NCBI RefSeq assembly: GCF_014268275.3
Contig: NZ_CP077084.1
Coordinates: forward strand, 3,596,001 to 3,660,000
Reading direction: 5' to 3'
Length of the DNA stretch: 64,000 bases
DNA from: Pseudomonas tritici
GTDB taxonomy: Bacteria; Pseudomonadota; Gammaproteobacteria; Pseudomonadales; Pseudomonadaceae
Shown: positions 8,884 to 18,128 of the stretch, one piece after another
Position numbering within the stretch: position 1 is the stretch's first letter
Layout of the letters: each line of letters starts with the position of its first letter
Notes under the pieces: generated by a model
What the model saw: only the letters and a program-made list of their open reading frames with translations
Database searches by the model: none
Told to the model about the DNA's origin: nothing
Made by a program: the position numbers and the translations under genes

Positions 8884-9010
8884 CGGCCAATGCGCCAAAA
8901 AAAGATAAACAGCGGACCACCCGGTTGCGAGCGCTGCGATCCAGGCCTATGGTCCAAGGCATGCTTTGCACTTTGCTGTCCCACCTACGCCCACTCGCAC
9001 CGGTGACGCC

Positions 9011-10387
9011 ATGCCCAGCCCTTCCCGCCCCGCCGTCCTCGAGCTTATCGGCAACACGCCGCTGGTTCGGATCAGCCGGTTCGACACCGGTCCCTGCACG
9101 CTGTTTCTCAAACTTGAATCGCAAAACCCCGGGGGTTCCATCAAGGACCGTATCGGCCTGGCCATGATCGATGCCGCCGAACGCGACGGCCGTCTGCGCC
9201 CTGGCGGCACGATCATCGAAGCCACCGCCGGCAACACCGGGCTGGGCCTGGCACTGGTCGGCCGGGCCAAGGGCTACCGGGTGGTGCTGGTGGTGCCTGA
9301 CAAGATGTCCACGGAAAAAGTGCTGCACCTCAAGGCCATGGGCGCCGAGGTGCATATCACCCGTTCCGACGTGGGCAAGGGCCATCCCGAGTATTACCAG
9401 GACATGGCCGCGCGCCTGGCAGAGGACATTCCCGATTCGTTCTTCGCCGACCAGTTCAACAACCCGGCCAATCCCCTGGCCCACGAGACCAGCACCGCGC
9501 CGGAGATCTGGGCCCAGACCCAGCATGATCTGGACGCGATTGTGGTGGGCGTCGGCTCGGCCGGCACGCTCACCGGCCTGACGCGGTTCTTCAAACGCGT
9601 GCAGCCCGAACTGGCCATGGTGCTCGCCGACCCTGTCGGTTCGGTGATGGCCGAATACAGCCGCAGCGGCAGGTTGGACACACCGGGCTCCTGGGCGGTG
9701 GAAGGCATTGGCGAGGACTTCATCCCCTCGATTGCCGACCTGTCCAGCGTGCGCCACGCCTATTCCATCAGCGATGAAGAAAGCTTCGACCACGCCCGGC
9801 AGTTGCTCAAGGCCGAGGGCATCCTTGGCGGTTCATCCACCGGCACCCTGCTCGCCGCCGCCCTGCGTTACTGCCGCGAACAGACCGAGCCCAAGCGTGT
9901 GGTGACCTTTGTGTGCGACACGGGCACACGCTACCTGTCGAAGGTCTACAACGACCAATGGATGACCGACGCAGGCCTGCTGCACTACAAACACTACGGC
10001 GACCTGCGTGACCTGATCGCGCGGCGCTTCGAAGACGGCCGCGTGATCAGCGTGAGCCCCGACGACACCCTGCTCACCGCCTTCCAGCGCATGCGCCTGG
10101 CTGACGTGTCCCAACTGCCGGTGCTGGTGGACGGCAAGCAATTGGTGGGCGTGATCGATGAATCCGACATCCTGCTGGGCCTGCATCAGGACGCCACGCA
10201 CTTCTCCATGATCGTCTCCAGCGCCATGACAGACACCCTGCAAACCCTGGCCCCCAGCGCCAGCCTGGCGCAATTGCAGGCGGAACTGGATCGCGGCCTG
10301 GTCGCCATTATTGCCGACGCCTCGGGCTTCCACGGCCTGATCACCCGCGTCGACCTGCTCAACCACTTACGGAGGTCCCTGGCATGA
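9011..10387 (+). CDS. Cystathionine beta-synthase with C-terminal CBS domain pair
   Basis: A 458-residue PLP enzyme. The type II fold domain shows ELIGNTPLVRI and NPGGSIKDRIG with PLP Lys45, then EATAGNTGLGLA. Residues from about 335 to 455 form two CBS motifs, so the architecture is that of the classic bacterial enzyme. It condenses serine (or O-acetylserine) with homocysteine to cystathionine in reverse transsulfuration. Its TGA overlaps the next ATG (ATGA at 10384-10387), which couples it to the gamma-lyase. The start is set by the family N-terminus; its ribosome site is weak. Confidence 0.9.
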   Translation: MPSPSRPAVLELIGNTPLVRISRFDTGPCTLFLKLESQNPGGSIKDRIGLAMIDAAERDGRLRPGGTIIEATAGNTGLGLALVGRAKGYRVVLVVPDKMSTEKVLHLKAMGAEVHITRSDVGKGHPEYYQDMAARLAEDIPDSFFADQFNNPANPLAHETSTAPEIWAQTQHDLDAIVVGVGSAGTLTGLTRFFKRVQPELAMVLADPVGSVMAEYSRSGRLDTPGSWAVEGIGEDFIPSIADLSSVRHAYSISDEESFDHARQLLKAEGILGGSSTGTLLAAALRYCREQTEPKRVVTFVCDTGTRYLSKVYNDQWMTDAGLLHYKHYGDLRDLIARRFEDGRVISVSPDDTLLTAFQRMRLADVSQLPVLVDGKQLVGVIDESDILLGLHQDATHFSMIVSSAMTDTLQTLAPSASLAQLQAELDRGLVAIIADASGFHGLITRVDLLNHLRRSLA

Positions 10388-11550
10388 GTCAGTCTGATAA
10401 AAGCGCATTTGCCACGCGAGTGATCCACGCCGGGCAATCTCCCGACCCGACCACGGGCGCGCTGATGCCGCCGATCTACGCCAATTCCACCTACCTGCAA
10501 GACAGCCCCGGCGTGCACAAGGGCTTCGACTACGGCCGCTCCCATAACCCGACACGGTTTGCCCTAGAGCGCTGCGTGGCGGACCTGGAAGGTGGCAGCC
10601 AGGCATTCGCTTTTGCGTCCGGGCTGGCGGCGATCTCGACGGTGCTGGAATTATTGGATGCCGGCGCCCATATCGTGTCCGGCAATGACCTGTACGGCGG
10701 CACTTTCCGTCTGTTCGACAAGGTGCGCCAACGCAGCGCCGGGCACCGCTTCAGCTTTGTCGACCTGAGTGATTTGTCGGCGTTTGAGGCCAGCTTGCAG
10801 GACGACACGCGCATGGTCTGGGTCGAGACCCCCAGCAACCCCCTGCTGAGCCTCACCGACCTCAGCGCGATCGCGCGCATCTGCCGCGATCGCGGCATCA
10901 TCTGCGTGGCCGACAACACCTTCGCCAGCCCATGGATCCAGCGCCCGCTGGAGCTGGGCTTTGATGTGGTGGTGCATTCCACCACCAAATACCTCAACGG
11001 CCACTCCGATGTCATTGGCGGCATTGCCATTGTCGGCGACAACCCTGAGCTGGCTGAACGCCTGGGCTTCCTGCAGAACTCGGTTGGCGCCATCGCTGGC
11101 CCCTTCGATGCCTTCCTGACGCTGCGCGGCGTGAAAACCCTGGCACTGCGCATGGAGCGCCATTGCAGCAACGCCTTGGACCTGGCCACTTGGCTGGAGC
11201 AGCAACCGCACGTTTCGCGGGTGTACTACCCGGGCCTGGCGTCCCATCCGCAGCATGAGCTGGCACGAAAACAGATGCGTGGGTTTGGCGGGATGATTTC
11301 GATTGACCTGAACAGCGACTTGGCCGGCGCTACGCGCTTCCTGGAAAACGTCAAGATCTTCGCCCTGGCTGAAAGCCTCGGCGGCGTGGAAAGCTTGATC
11401 GAACACCCGGCGATCATGACCCATGCGAGCATTCCGGCCGCCACGCGGGCGCAGTTGGGAATTGGCGATGGGTTGGTGCGGTTGTCGGTGGGCGTTGAGG
11501 ATGTAGAGGACCTGCGCGCGGATTTGGCGCAGGCCCTGGCACACATCTAA
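10384..11550 (+). CDS. Cystathionine gamma-lyase / gamma-synthase family PLP enzyme
   Basis: A 388-residue fold-type I PLP enzyme of the Cys/Met metabolism family. It shows the N-terminal TRVIHAGQSPDPTTGA motif, YGRSHNPTR, and HSTTKYLNGHSDVIGG with the PLP Lys near residue 200. Coupled by a 4-base overlap to cystathionine beta-synthase, it most likely cleaves cystathionine to cysteine, 2-oxobutyrate and ammonia, completing methionine-to-cysteine conversion. The related gamma-synthase and beta-lyase activities cannot be excluded from sequence alone. A small hairpin (GATCCC-CTGT-GGGATC at 11562-11577) follows. Confidence 0.88.
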   Translation: MSQSDKSAFATRVIHAGQSPDPTTGALMPPIYANSTYLQDSPGVHKGFDYGRSHNPTRFALERCVADLEGGSQAFAFASGLAAISTVLELLDAGAHIVSGNDLYGGTFRLFDKVRQRSAGHRFSFVDLSDLSAFEASLQDDTRMVWVETPSNPLLSLTDLSAIARICRDRGIICVADNTFASPWIQRPLELGFDVVVHSTTKYLNGHSDVIGGIAIVGDNPELAERLGFLQNSVGAIAGPFDAFLTLRGVKTLALRMERHCSNALDLATWLEQQPHVSRVYYPGLASHPQHELARKQMRGFGGMISIDLNSDLAGATRFLENVKIFALAESLGGVESLIEHPAIMTHASIPAATRAQLGIGDGLVRLSVGVEDVEDLRADLAQALAHI

Positions 11551-11581
11551 CATCCGACATCGATCCCCTGTGGGATCAGCG

Positions 11582-13780
11582 TCAGGCTGAGGTGATGTTG
11601 GCGCGCGCCGAATGCAGCTTCTTGTAACTCTCAATCAAGCGCTGATGCCGCTCCAACCCCTCCAGCTTCATACTGGTCGGCGTCAGGCCATAGAACCGCA
11701 CATCGCCCTTCACCGAACCAATCACCGCGTCCATCCGCTCATTGCCAAACATGCGGCGGAAGTTGGCTTCGTAATCCGCCAGTTCCAGGTCGTCGTCCAG
11801 TTCCATCTCCAGCACCGCATTCATCGCTTGATAGAACAGGCCACGCTCAGCGGTATTGTCGTTGTACTGCAGGAACATCTCCACGCACTCTTTGGCTTCC
11901 TCGTGTTGCTGCAAGGCGAGGAAGATCAGCAATTTCAACTCCAGAATGGTCAACTGACCCCAGGCGGTGTTGTCGTCGAACTCAATACCGATAAGGGTGG
12001 TGATATCGGTGTAGTCGTCCAGCTCGCTTTCGATCAGACGCTCGACCAACGCTTGCAGCTCTTCCTCATTGAGGCTGTGCAGGTTGAGGATATCCGCGCG
12101 GAAAAACAGCGCCTTATTGGTGTTGTCCCAGATCAGGTCATCCACCGGGTAGATTTCCGAGTAGTCCGGCACCAGGATGCGGCACGCGGTGGCGCCGAGG
12201 TGTTCGTACACCGCCATGTAGGATTCTTTGCCCATGCCTTCAAGGATGCCGAACAGCGTCGCGGCTTCCTGGGCATTCGAGTCTTCGCCTTCGCCGGAGA
12301 AATCCCACTCAACGAACTCGTAGTCCAACTGGGCACTGAAGAAACGCCACGACACCACGCCGCTGGAGTCGATGAAGTGCTCGACGAAGTTGTTCGGCTC
12401 GGTCACCGCCTGGCCTTCAAAGGTCGGCTGCGGCAGATCATTCAAACCCTCGAAACTGCGGCCTTGCAGCAGTTCGGTGAGGCTGCGCTCCAGCGCCACT
12501 TCCAGGCTCGGGTGCGCGCCGAAGGAGGCGAAGACGCCGCCGGTGCGTGGGTTCATCAGGGTCACGCACATCACCGGGAATTCACCGCCCAACGAGGCGT
12601 CTTTTACCAATACCGGAAAGCCCTGGGCTTCCAGGCCTTGAATACCGGCCAGGATGCCAGGGTATTTGGCCAGGACCTCGGCCGGTACGTCCGGCAAGGC
12701 GAACTCACCTTCGATGATTTCACGCTTCACTGCACGCTCGAAAATCTCCGACAGGCATTGCACCTGGGCTTCGGCCAGGGTGTTGCCCGCACTCATACCG
12801 TTGCTGAGGTAAAGGTTTTCGATCAGGTTGGAAGGGAAGTACACCACCTCCCCGTCGGACTGGCGCACGAATGGCAGCGAAACAATCCCGCGCGCTTCGT
12901 TGCCGGAGTTGGTGTCGAACAGGTGCGAACCACGCAGTTCGCCATCGCGGTTGTAAACCTTGAGGCAGTAAGCGTCGAGGATTTCGCTTGGCAGTGCGTC
13001 CTTGGGACCTGGCTGGAACCAACGCTCATCCGGGTAATGCACGAAGGCTGCATTCGCCAGTTCTTCGCCCCAGAACTGGTCGTTGTAGAAGAAGTTGCAG
13101 TTGAGCCGTTCGATGAACTCGCCCAGTGCCGACGCCAAGGCGCCCTCTTTGGTCGCGCCCTTGCCGTTGGTGAAGCACATCGGCGAGTGTGCATCGCGGA
13201 TATGCAGCGACCAGACGTTGGGCACGATATTGCGCCACGAAGCGATTTCGATCTTCATGCCCAAGCCGGCGAGAATGCCGGACATGTTGGCGATGGTCTG
13301 TTCCAGTGGCAGGTCTTTGCCGGCAATGTAGGTACCGCCCTCGGCCGTAGAACCTGGCATCAACAACGCCTGGGCATCAGCGTCCAGGTTTTCGACTTCT
13401 TCGATGACGAACTCAGGCCCGGCCTGCACCACTTTTTTAACCGTGCAGCGGTCGATGGAGCGCAGGATGCCCTGGCGGTCCTTGTCGGAGATATCCGCCG
13501 GCAACTCAACCTGGATCTTGAAGATCTGGTTGTAGCGGTTTTCCGGGTCGACAATGTTGTTCTGCGACAGGCGAATATTGTCCGTGGGGATATTGCGTGT
13601 TTCGCAGTACAGCTTCACGAAGTACGCCGCGCACAACGCCGACGACGCCAGGAAGTAATCGAACGGCCCCGGTGCCGAGCCATCGCCTTTGTAGCGAATG
13701 GGCTGGTCGGCAATCACCGTGAAGTCATCGAACTTGGCTTCAAGCCGGAGGTTGTCGAGAAAGTTGACCTTGATTTCCAT
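11582..13780 (-). CDS. OsmC-domain/YcaO-domain fusion protein
   Basis: A 732-residue protein. Residues 1 to about 135 form an OsmC-like domain (PGPFDYFLASSALCAAYFVKLYC carries the family's Cys region). The rest, from about 150, is a YcaO domain like that of E. coli YcaO, with the glycine/acid-rich ATP-binding segments GALASALGEFIERLNC and AEAQVQCLSEIFERAVKREII. YcaO proteins use ATP to activate peptide backbones; E. coli YcaO is linked to beta-methylthiolation of ribosomal protein S12 together with RimO. It lies alone on the minus strand, converging with the gamma-lyase. Confidence 0.88.
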   Translation of the reverse strand: MEIKVNFLDNLRLEAKFDDFTVIADQPIRYKGDGSAPGPFDYFLASSALCAAYFVKLYCETRNIPTDNIRLSQNNIVDPENRYNQIFKIQVELPADISDKDRQGILRSIDRCTVKKVVQAGPEFVIEEVENLDADAQALLMPGSTAEGGTYIAGKDLPLEQTIANMSGILAGLGMKIEIASWRNIVPNVWSLHIRDAHSPMCFTNGKGATKEGALASALGEFIERLNCNFFYNDQFWGEELANAAFVHYPDERWFQPGPKDALPSEILDAYCLKVYNRDGELRGSHLFDTNSGNEARGIVSLPFVRQSDGEVVYFPSNLIENLYLSNGMSAGNTLAEAQVQCLSEIFERAVKREIIEGEFALPDVPAEVLAKYPGILAGIQGLEAQGFPVLVKDASLGGEFPVMCVTLMNPRTGGVFASFGAHPSLEVALERSLTELLQGRSFEGLNDLPQPTFEGQAVTEPNNFVEHFIDSSGVVSWRFFSAQLDYEFVEWDFSGEGEDSNAQEAATLFGILEGMGKESYMAVYEHLGATACRILVPDYSEIYPVDDLIWDNTNKALFFRADILNLHSLNEEELQALVERLIESELDDYTDITTLIGIEFDDNTAWGQLTILELKLLIFLALQQHEEAKECVEMFLQYNDNTAERGLFYQAMNAVLEMELDDDLELADYEANFRRMFGNERMDAVIGSVKGDVRFYGLTPTSMKLEGLERHQRLIESYKKLHSARANITSA

Positions 13781-13942
13781 GGGGGCACACCAGAATAACG
13801 GCTAAACAAAAATGGCCGCCATTATGAGGGGTTTCATCCGCAAATTTCAGGCTTTTGACCAGTGGCTGGCGAATTAGCCAATGTGCATTAACCTTTTAGC
13901 AGTTGGCGCCGATGGACTGAGGGCAACCAGGGAGTAGTCTGA

Positions 13943-15508
13943 ATGCGCAATAACCAGCCTGTAACACAACGCGAGATTTCCCTCGCGCCGCAACAAAAAC
14001 TCATCTCCGCCACGGATGTCCGCGGTGTCATCACTTACTGCAACGACGCCTTTGTCGAGATCAGCGGCTTTGAACGCGCCGACCTGATCGGCGCGCCGCA
14101 GAACATCGTACGTCACCCTGATGTGCCCCCCGCCGTTTTTGCGCACATGTGGAGCGCGCTCAAACAAGGCCAGCCGTGGATGGGCATCGTCAAGAATCGC
14201 TCGAAAAATGGTGACCACTATTGGGTCAACGCTTATGTCACGGCGATTTTTGAAGGCAATAAGGTTGTCGGTTTCGAGTCAGTGCGGGTCAAGCCCAGCG
14301 CCGACGAAATCCGCCGGGCCCAGGCCCTGTATCAGCGTATCAGCCGGGGCAAACCGGGCGTGCCACGCCAGGACGCCTGGCTGCCGGCCGCCGTCAGCAG
14401 CGTGCCTTACGTGGCGACCGGACTGGCTGGCAGCCTCGCTGGATTATTCCTCAGTGCACCGCTGGCTATCGCGGTGGCCGTCGCCGTCGCTGTGCCGGTC
14501 GGTATGCTTTGCTCACGCTGGCGCCAAGGCAGCACCTTGCGCCTGTTGCAAGGTGTCGAACCCTCGACGTCGGATGCGTTGATCGCGCAAATGTACAGCG
14601 ACGCCCGGGGTCCACAGGCACGCTTGGAAACAGCGTTCCTCAGCCAGAGCGCGCGCCTGAAAACCTGCCTCACCCGCCTGCAGGACAGCGCTGAACAACT
14701 GAGTGCCCTGGCCGGGCAATCCGATCAGCTGGCCTCTGCCAGCTCCAAGGGCCTGGACCGCCAGCGTGTCGAAACCGAACAAGTTTCCGCCGCCGTCAAC
14801 CAGATGGCCGCGACCACTCAGGAAGTCGCCAGCCACGTACAGCGCACTGCGGATGCCACCCAGCAAGCCAACGTGCTGACCGGGCGCGGTCGTGAGGTGG
14901 CGCGGGATACCCGTGAAGCCATCGAACGCCTGTCCGCTGTCGTCGCCGAGACTGGCGTCACCGTGGCGCAATTGGCTCGGGACAGCGACGAAATCGGCAG
15001 TGTGGTGGATGTGATCAAAGGCATTGCCGACCAGACCAACCTGCTGGCGCTCAACGCGGCTATCGAAGCGGCCCGCGCGGGTGAAATGGGCCGCGGCTTT
15101 GCCGTAGTCGCCGACGAAGTGCGCCAACTGGCGCAACGCACCTCCCAATCCACCACCCAGATCCACGGGCTGATTACCCAGTTGCAGGCGTCCTCCAACA
15201 ACGCCGTGAACAGCATGGCAAACGGTCAACGCCAAGCGCAGGAAGGCGTCGCCTGGGTGCTCGAAGCTGACCAGGCCCTGGTAGGCATCAGCGAAGCGGT
15301 GTCCCATATCACCGACATGACCACCCAGATCGCCGCCGCCACCGAAGAACAGAGCGCGGTCGCCGAGGAGATCAGCCGCAACATCACCACCATCGCCGAA
15401 CTGGCTGACCAGACCTCGATACAAGCCCATCAATCCACTGACCTGAGCAAGGAGCTGACAAGTACCGCATCCACCCAATATGCGTTGGTTGAGCGGTTTA
15501 ATCGCTGA
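13943..15508 (+). CDS. aer: PAS-containing chemoreceptor, Aer-type aerotaxis receptor
   Basis: A 521-residue protein. An N-terminal PAS domain (about 10-120, with [26 protein letters not shown] and [12 protein letters not shown]) is characteristic of the FAD-binding Aer sensor. One hydrophobic hairpin (about 155-190) anchors it, with no periplasmic domain. The cytoplasmic signalling tip contains [19 protein letters not shown]. It senses redox or oxygen through FAD and signals to CheA/CheW. AGGGAG lies 7-8 bases before the ATG. It is followed by a REP-like palindrome. Confidence 0.9.
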   Translation: MRNNQPVTQREISLAPQQKLISATDVRGVITYCNDAFVEISGFERADLIGAPQNIVRHPDVPPAVFAHMWSALKQGQPWMGIVKNRSKNGDHYWVNAYVTAIFEGNKVVGFESVRVKPSADEIRRAQALYQRISRGKPGVPRQDAWLPAAVSSVPYVATGLAGSLAGLFLSAPLAIAVAVAVAVPVGMLCSRWRQGSTLRLLQGVEPSTSDALIAQMYSDARGPQARLETAFLSQSARLKTCLTRLQDSAEQLSALAGQSDQLASASSKGLDRQRVETEQVSAAVNQMAATTQEVASHVQRTADATQQANVLTGRGREVARDTREAIERLSAVVAETGVTVAQLARDSDEIGSVVDVIKGIADQTNLLALNAAIEAARAGEMGRGFAVVADEVRQLAQRTSQSTTQIHGLITQLQASSNNAVNSMANGQRQAQEGVAWVLEADQALVGISEAVSHITDMTTQIAAATEEQSAVAEEISRNITTIAELADQTSIQAHQSTDLSKELTSTASTQYALVERFNR

Positions 15509-15521
15509 TCCTCTGTTAACG

Positions 15522-15559
15522 GTGGCAAGCCCGCTTGCTGTGGCGAGCGGGCTTGCCAC
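15522..15559. repeat. REP-like palindrome downstream of aer
   Basis: GTGGCAAGCCCGCT at 15522-15535 is perfectly inverted at 15546-15559 with a 10-base loop. The core GCGGGCTTGCC is typical of Pseudomonas REP elements. It may also end the aer transcript. Confidence 0.75.
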
Positions 15560-15640
15560 AGCAAAACCAAAAACCGGTGCCTTTATGGGGTAACCCTGTT
15601 TGGGTTAACGCCTGCCTCCCCCCCGTCATGAAGCCCTCCC

Positions 15641-15724
15641 ATGTCCATCACGGATAACCCCCTCGCCTTCACCTTCGCTGCCACGCTGCTCACACTCACG
15701 CCCGGCCTCGACACCGCACTGGTG
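15641..15724 (+). pseudogene. Truncated LysE-family gene (first ~28 codons only)
   Basis: The ATG at 15641 encodes MSITDNPLAFTFAATLLTLT followed by PGLDTALV, the standard first helix and PGLDTALV turn of one LysE/RhtB subgroup. After about 15724 the similarity stops abruptly, and the frame runs on into unrelated sequence to 15925, opposite the FAD oxidoreductase gene. An intact family member would be about 205 residues. The break marks the left edge of the accessory block at 15.8-21.6 kb. I saw no matching C-terminal half elsewhere in the window. Confidence 0.7.
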
Positions 15725-15836
15725 TCGCCGGCCAGGAGACAGACTCAGCGATGCACAGCGCCCCACAAGGATCTGCCGAGGCTGTCGGCCGGGCAGTCCC
15801 TGGTTTGCGGCAGCACGCCAATCACCGGCGGCGGGC

Positions 15837-17162
15837 TCAGAAGTCCGCAACCTTACCCCAGGACGAGGACTGGAAGCGGTCCGGGTGATACGGTCGCGGA
15901 TCAACAATGGGCGCTGCGCCGCTGACGATATCGGCTATCAAGTGGCCTGCGCCTGGACCAATACCAAATCCATGCCCACTGAACCCGGCTGCCAGCACCA
16001 GCCCCGGAAGGCTAGGCATTTCGCCAATGCAGGGAACGCCGTCAGGGGTGCTGTCCACATAACCGGCCCAGGCGGCATTGACCTTTGTGCCCTTCAAAGC
16101 AGGAACCAGCTCCACCGCTCGCTTGTAGGTCAGTGCAACCGCAGAGGCATCCGCTTTCGGATCGAGAATTCGCATCTTTTCCATCGGCGTCGGCTGGTCC
16201 AGGCGCCAGCGTTTCCAGCTTTCATGGCCCGAGCGAATGCCCTCCAGTCCGCCAGGTGCAAGGTTGCGCCATCTGCGCTGAAACATCGGCAGAAACTGCG
16301 CAGCGAAACCAAGCAGTTGCGGTGTGACGTCGACACGCCCTCTACCACTGATCGCTAGCGTGTAGCTGCCATCGGCGCGTCGCGTCATGGAGGCGCCGGC
16401 CGTGTGAAGCGCACTGGGTATTTCCTGAGAAGGCGCGCTTACCGATAGCACAGTCTGCCGAATGGTGGCCTGGGGAAAACGAATGCCATATTGGCGACAG
16501 AAGGAGGACGCCCAGGCACCCGCGGCGAGCACCGCGAGCTTGGTACGGATGGTGCCTTTTTCGGTAACCACCGCAGACAATCGACCCGCCTCGGTCTCGA
16601 CTCCACGGACGGCGCAGCCCTGATGCACCGTGCTGCCCAGGCTCATGATCGCGCGAGCAACCGCCGGCGCAGCGCGGGAAGGATCAGCAATGCCGTCAGT
16701 GGGCGCAAACACCCCGCCTTTCCACTGTTTGCAGGTTGCCTTGCCGCGCTCAGCAGCCTGTTGCGCAGAGAGCATATGAGTCTCGACGTTGACGGTGCGG
16801 GCAAATTCACCCCAGCGTGCCCAGCCCTCAAGCTCCTTTTCGTTGTTGCTGAGGTAGAGCAGGCCGCAGCGGGTAAACCCCGTGTCTTCACCCGTTTGCG
16901 CGCTGAACTGCCCCCACAACTCCAGGCTTTTAGTCGCCATCGGCAACTCGCGCGCATCGCGATTTTGCTGACGACACCAACCCCAGTTACGACTCGATTG
17001 CTCGGCACCTATCCTGCCCTTCTCGACCAGGGCTACCTTGAAGCCGCGCTTGGCCAGGTAATAGGCGGTAAACGCGCCGATGATGCCGCCGCCAATCACA
17101 ACCACATCAGCCTCCGTCGGCAGTTCGGGTGTGGTTTTTATGGAAACTAAGGGAGCTGGCAT
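15837..17162 (-). CDS. FAD-dependent amine/amino-acid oxidoreductase (DAO family)
   Basis: A protein of about 441 residues. The ADP-binding fold VVVIGGGIIGAFTAYYLAKRG lies near residues 20-40, followed by SSRNWGWCRQQNRD, a signature of glycine-oxidase/gamma-glutamylputrescine-oxidase-like enzymes. The C-terminus has GFSGHGFGIGPGAG, the second FAD contact. It oxidises an amine or amino acid; the substrate is unknown. The ATG at 17162 is used here, but an earlier ATG (17204) and TTG (17231) are in frame and none has a strong ribosome site. It is the last gene of the minus-strand set headed by the kinase. Confidence 0.85.
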   Translation of the reverse strand: MPAPLVSIKTTPELPTEADVVVIGGGIIGAFTAYYLAKRGFKVALVEKGRIGAEQSSRNWGWCRQQNRDARELPMATKSLELWGQFSAQTGEDTGFTRCGLLYLSNNEKELEGWARWGEFARTVNVETHMLSAQQAAERGKATCKQWKGGVFAPTDGIADPSRAAPAVARAIMSLGSTVHQGCAVRGVETEAGRLSAVVTEKGTIRTKLAVLAAGAWASSFCRQYGIRFPQATIRQTVLSVSAPSQEIPSALHTAGASMTRRADGSYTLAISGRGRVDVTPQLLGFAAQFLPMFQRRWRNLAPGGLEGIRSGHESWKRWRLDQPTPMEKMRILDPKADASAVALTYKRAVELVPALKGTKVNAAWAGYVDSTPDGVPCIGEMPSLPGLVLAAGFSGHGFGIGPGAGHLIADIVSGAAPIVDPRPYHPDRFQSSSWGKVADF

Positions 17163-17268
17163 GTTTGAAGTACCCGTTGGCGTCGGTAGCCGTTTACGCT
17201 GCATACATTGTTCAAATCGGGTTAGCCTCAACCCGGCGGGTGGATTTTTTCTCCAGGCGCGCTCAGGA

Positions 17269-17937
17269 CTAAAGCCCTACCAGCCCAGGCAACCCACCAA
17301 TGTCCGAAATCTGATGGTAACCAAAGGCGGCATGCGCGGACTGCTCATGACCACGGGCGACAAACGCTTTGTGCTTGATCTTCATGTCGTGGGCCGACAT
17401 CAGGTCATAACGGAAGCTTGACGACACGTGCAGCACATCCTCCGGCCCGCAGTTGAGGTTGTCGAGCATGAACTCAAACGCCGCCAAACGCGGTTTATAA
17501 GCCTGGGCCTGCTGCGCGGTGAAGACCTTGTTGAAGGGTGCGCCGAGCTTGTCGACGTTGGACATGATTTGCTCGTCCATCGCATTGGAGAAGATCACCA
17601 GTGGAATTTTGCCGGCGATTTTTGCCAGGCCCGCGGGCACATCCGCGTGCGGGCCCCAGGTCGGTACGGCATCGTAGTACAGCTGCCCTTCGTCGCGGTA
17701 TTCGATCCCCCATCGCTTGCACGTGCGCGCCAGGGCGGTCTTGAGAATCACGTCATACGGCAGCCAGTCGCCCATCACTTGGTCCAGGCGGTAAGCGGCG
17801 TAATCCTTGACGAATTGATCCATGCGCTCAGCGGGAACACGGTCGGCGAACAGCTCGCGCGTCAAGGCTGCCGTCTTGAAATTGGTCAAGGTGCCGTAGC
17901 AGTCGAAGGTGATGTATTTGGGGCGAAGAAAGCTCAT
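17269..17937 (-). CDS. HAD-superfamily hydrolase, haloacid dehalogenase type II-like
   Basis: A 222-residue protein. Motif I is FDCYGTLTNF (nucleophile Asp near residue 10), motif II is LVIFSNAMDE, the Lys region is AYKPRLAAFEFML, and motif III is HVSSSFRYDLMSA. This matches type II 2-haloacid dehalogenases and related phosphatases. In this context (kinase, phospho-lyase, FAD oxidase) a phosphatase or C-halogen hydrolase acting on a pathway intermediate is possible, but sequence alone does not decide. AAGGA precedes the ATG. Confidence 0.85.
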   Translation of the reverse strand: MSFLRPKYITFDCYGTLTNFKTAALTRELFADRVPAERMDQFVKDYAAYRLDQVMGDWLPYDVILKTALARTCKRWGIEYRDEGQLYYDAVPTWGPHADVPAGLAKIAGKIPLVIFSNAMDEQIMSNVDKLGAPFNKVFTAQQAQAYKPRLAAFEFMLDNLNCGPEDVLHVSSSFRYDLMSAHDMKIKHKAFVARGHEQSAHAAFGYHQISDIGGLPGLVGL

Positions 17938-18128
17938 GAATGCGGTCCTTAATGAGGGATGAAGTCATAGCGGGGCAGGCAGTTCGACGCATGGGGCATC
18001 GCTCGTCATGGGGTTATTACATCACCACGAGGCCATGCATAAACGGTTAAAAGCATGGGCTACCTGCAACAAACTACCGTTTACTTGGCCTGGCCCGGCA
18101 GACTTTGCCAGCGCGACAGGCCAGGGTT
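17938..18128. other. Gap within the minus-strand enzyme cluster
   Basis: 190 bp between the aminotransferase-fold gene and the HAD gene. No convincing gene is present. A possible weak hairpin (GGCCTG...CAGGCC, about 18089-18122) lies near the end of the aminotransferase gene. The gap is long for a tight operon, so a second promoter is possible. Confidence 0.4.

Noticed and set aside
11612..13798. Very long plus-strand open frame opposite the OsmC-YcaO gene
   Set aside because: It mirrors the codon structure of the real gene. The minus-strand product has clear OsmC and YcaO motifs, whereas the plus-strand translation has none.
15725..15925. Continuation of the lysE-like frame into the accessory block
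   Set aside because: After the PGLDTALV segment the translation has no membrane helices and overlaps the FAD oxidoreductase gene on the other strand.
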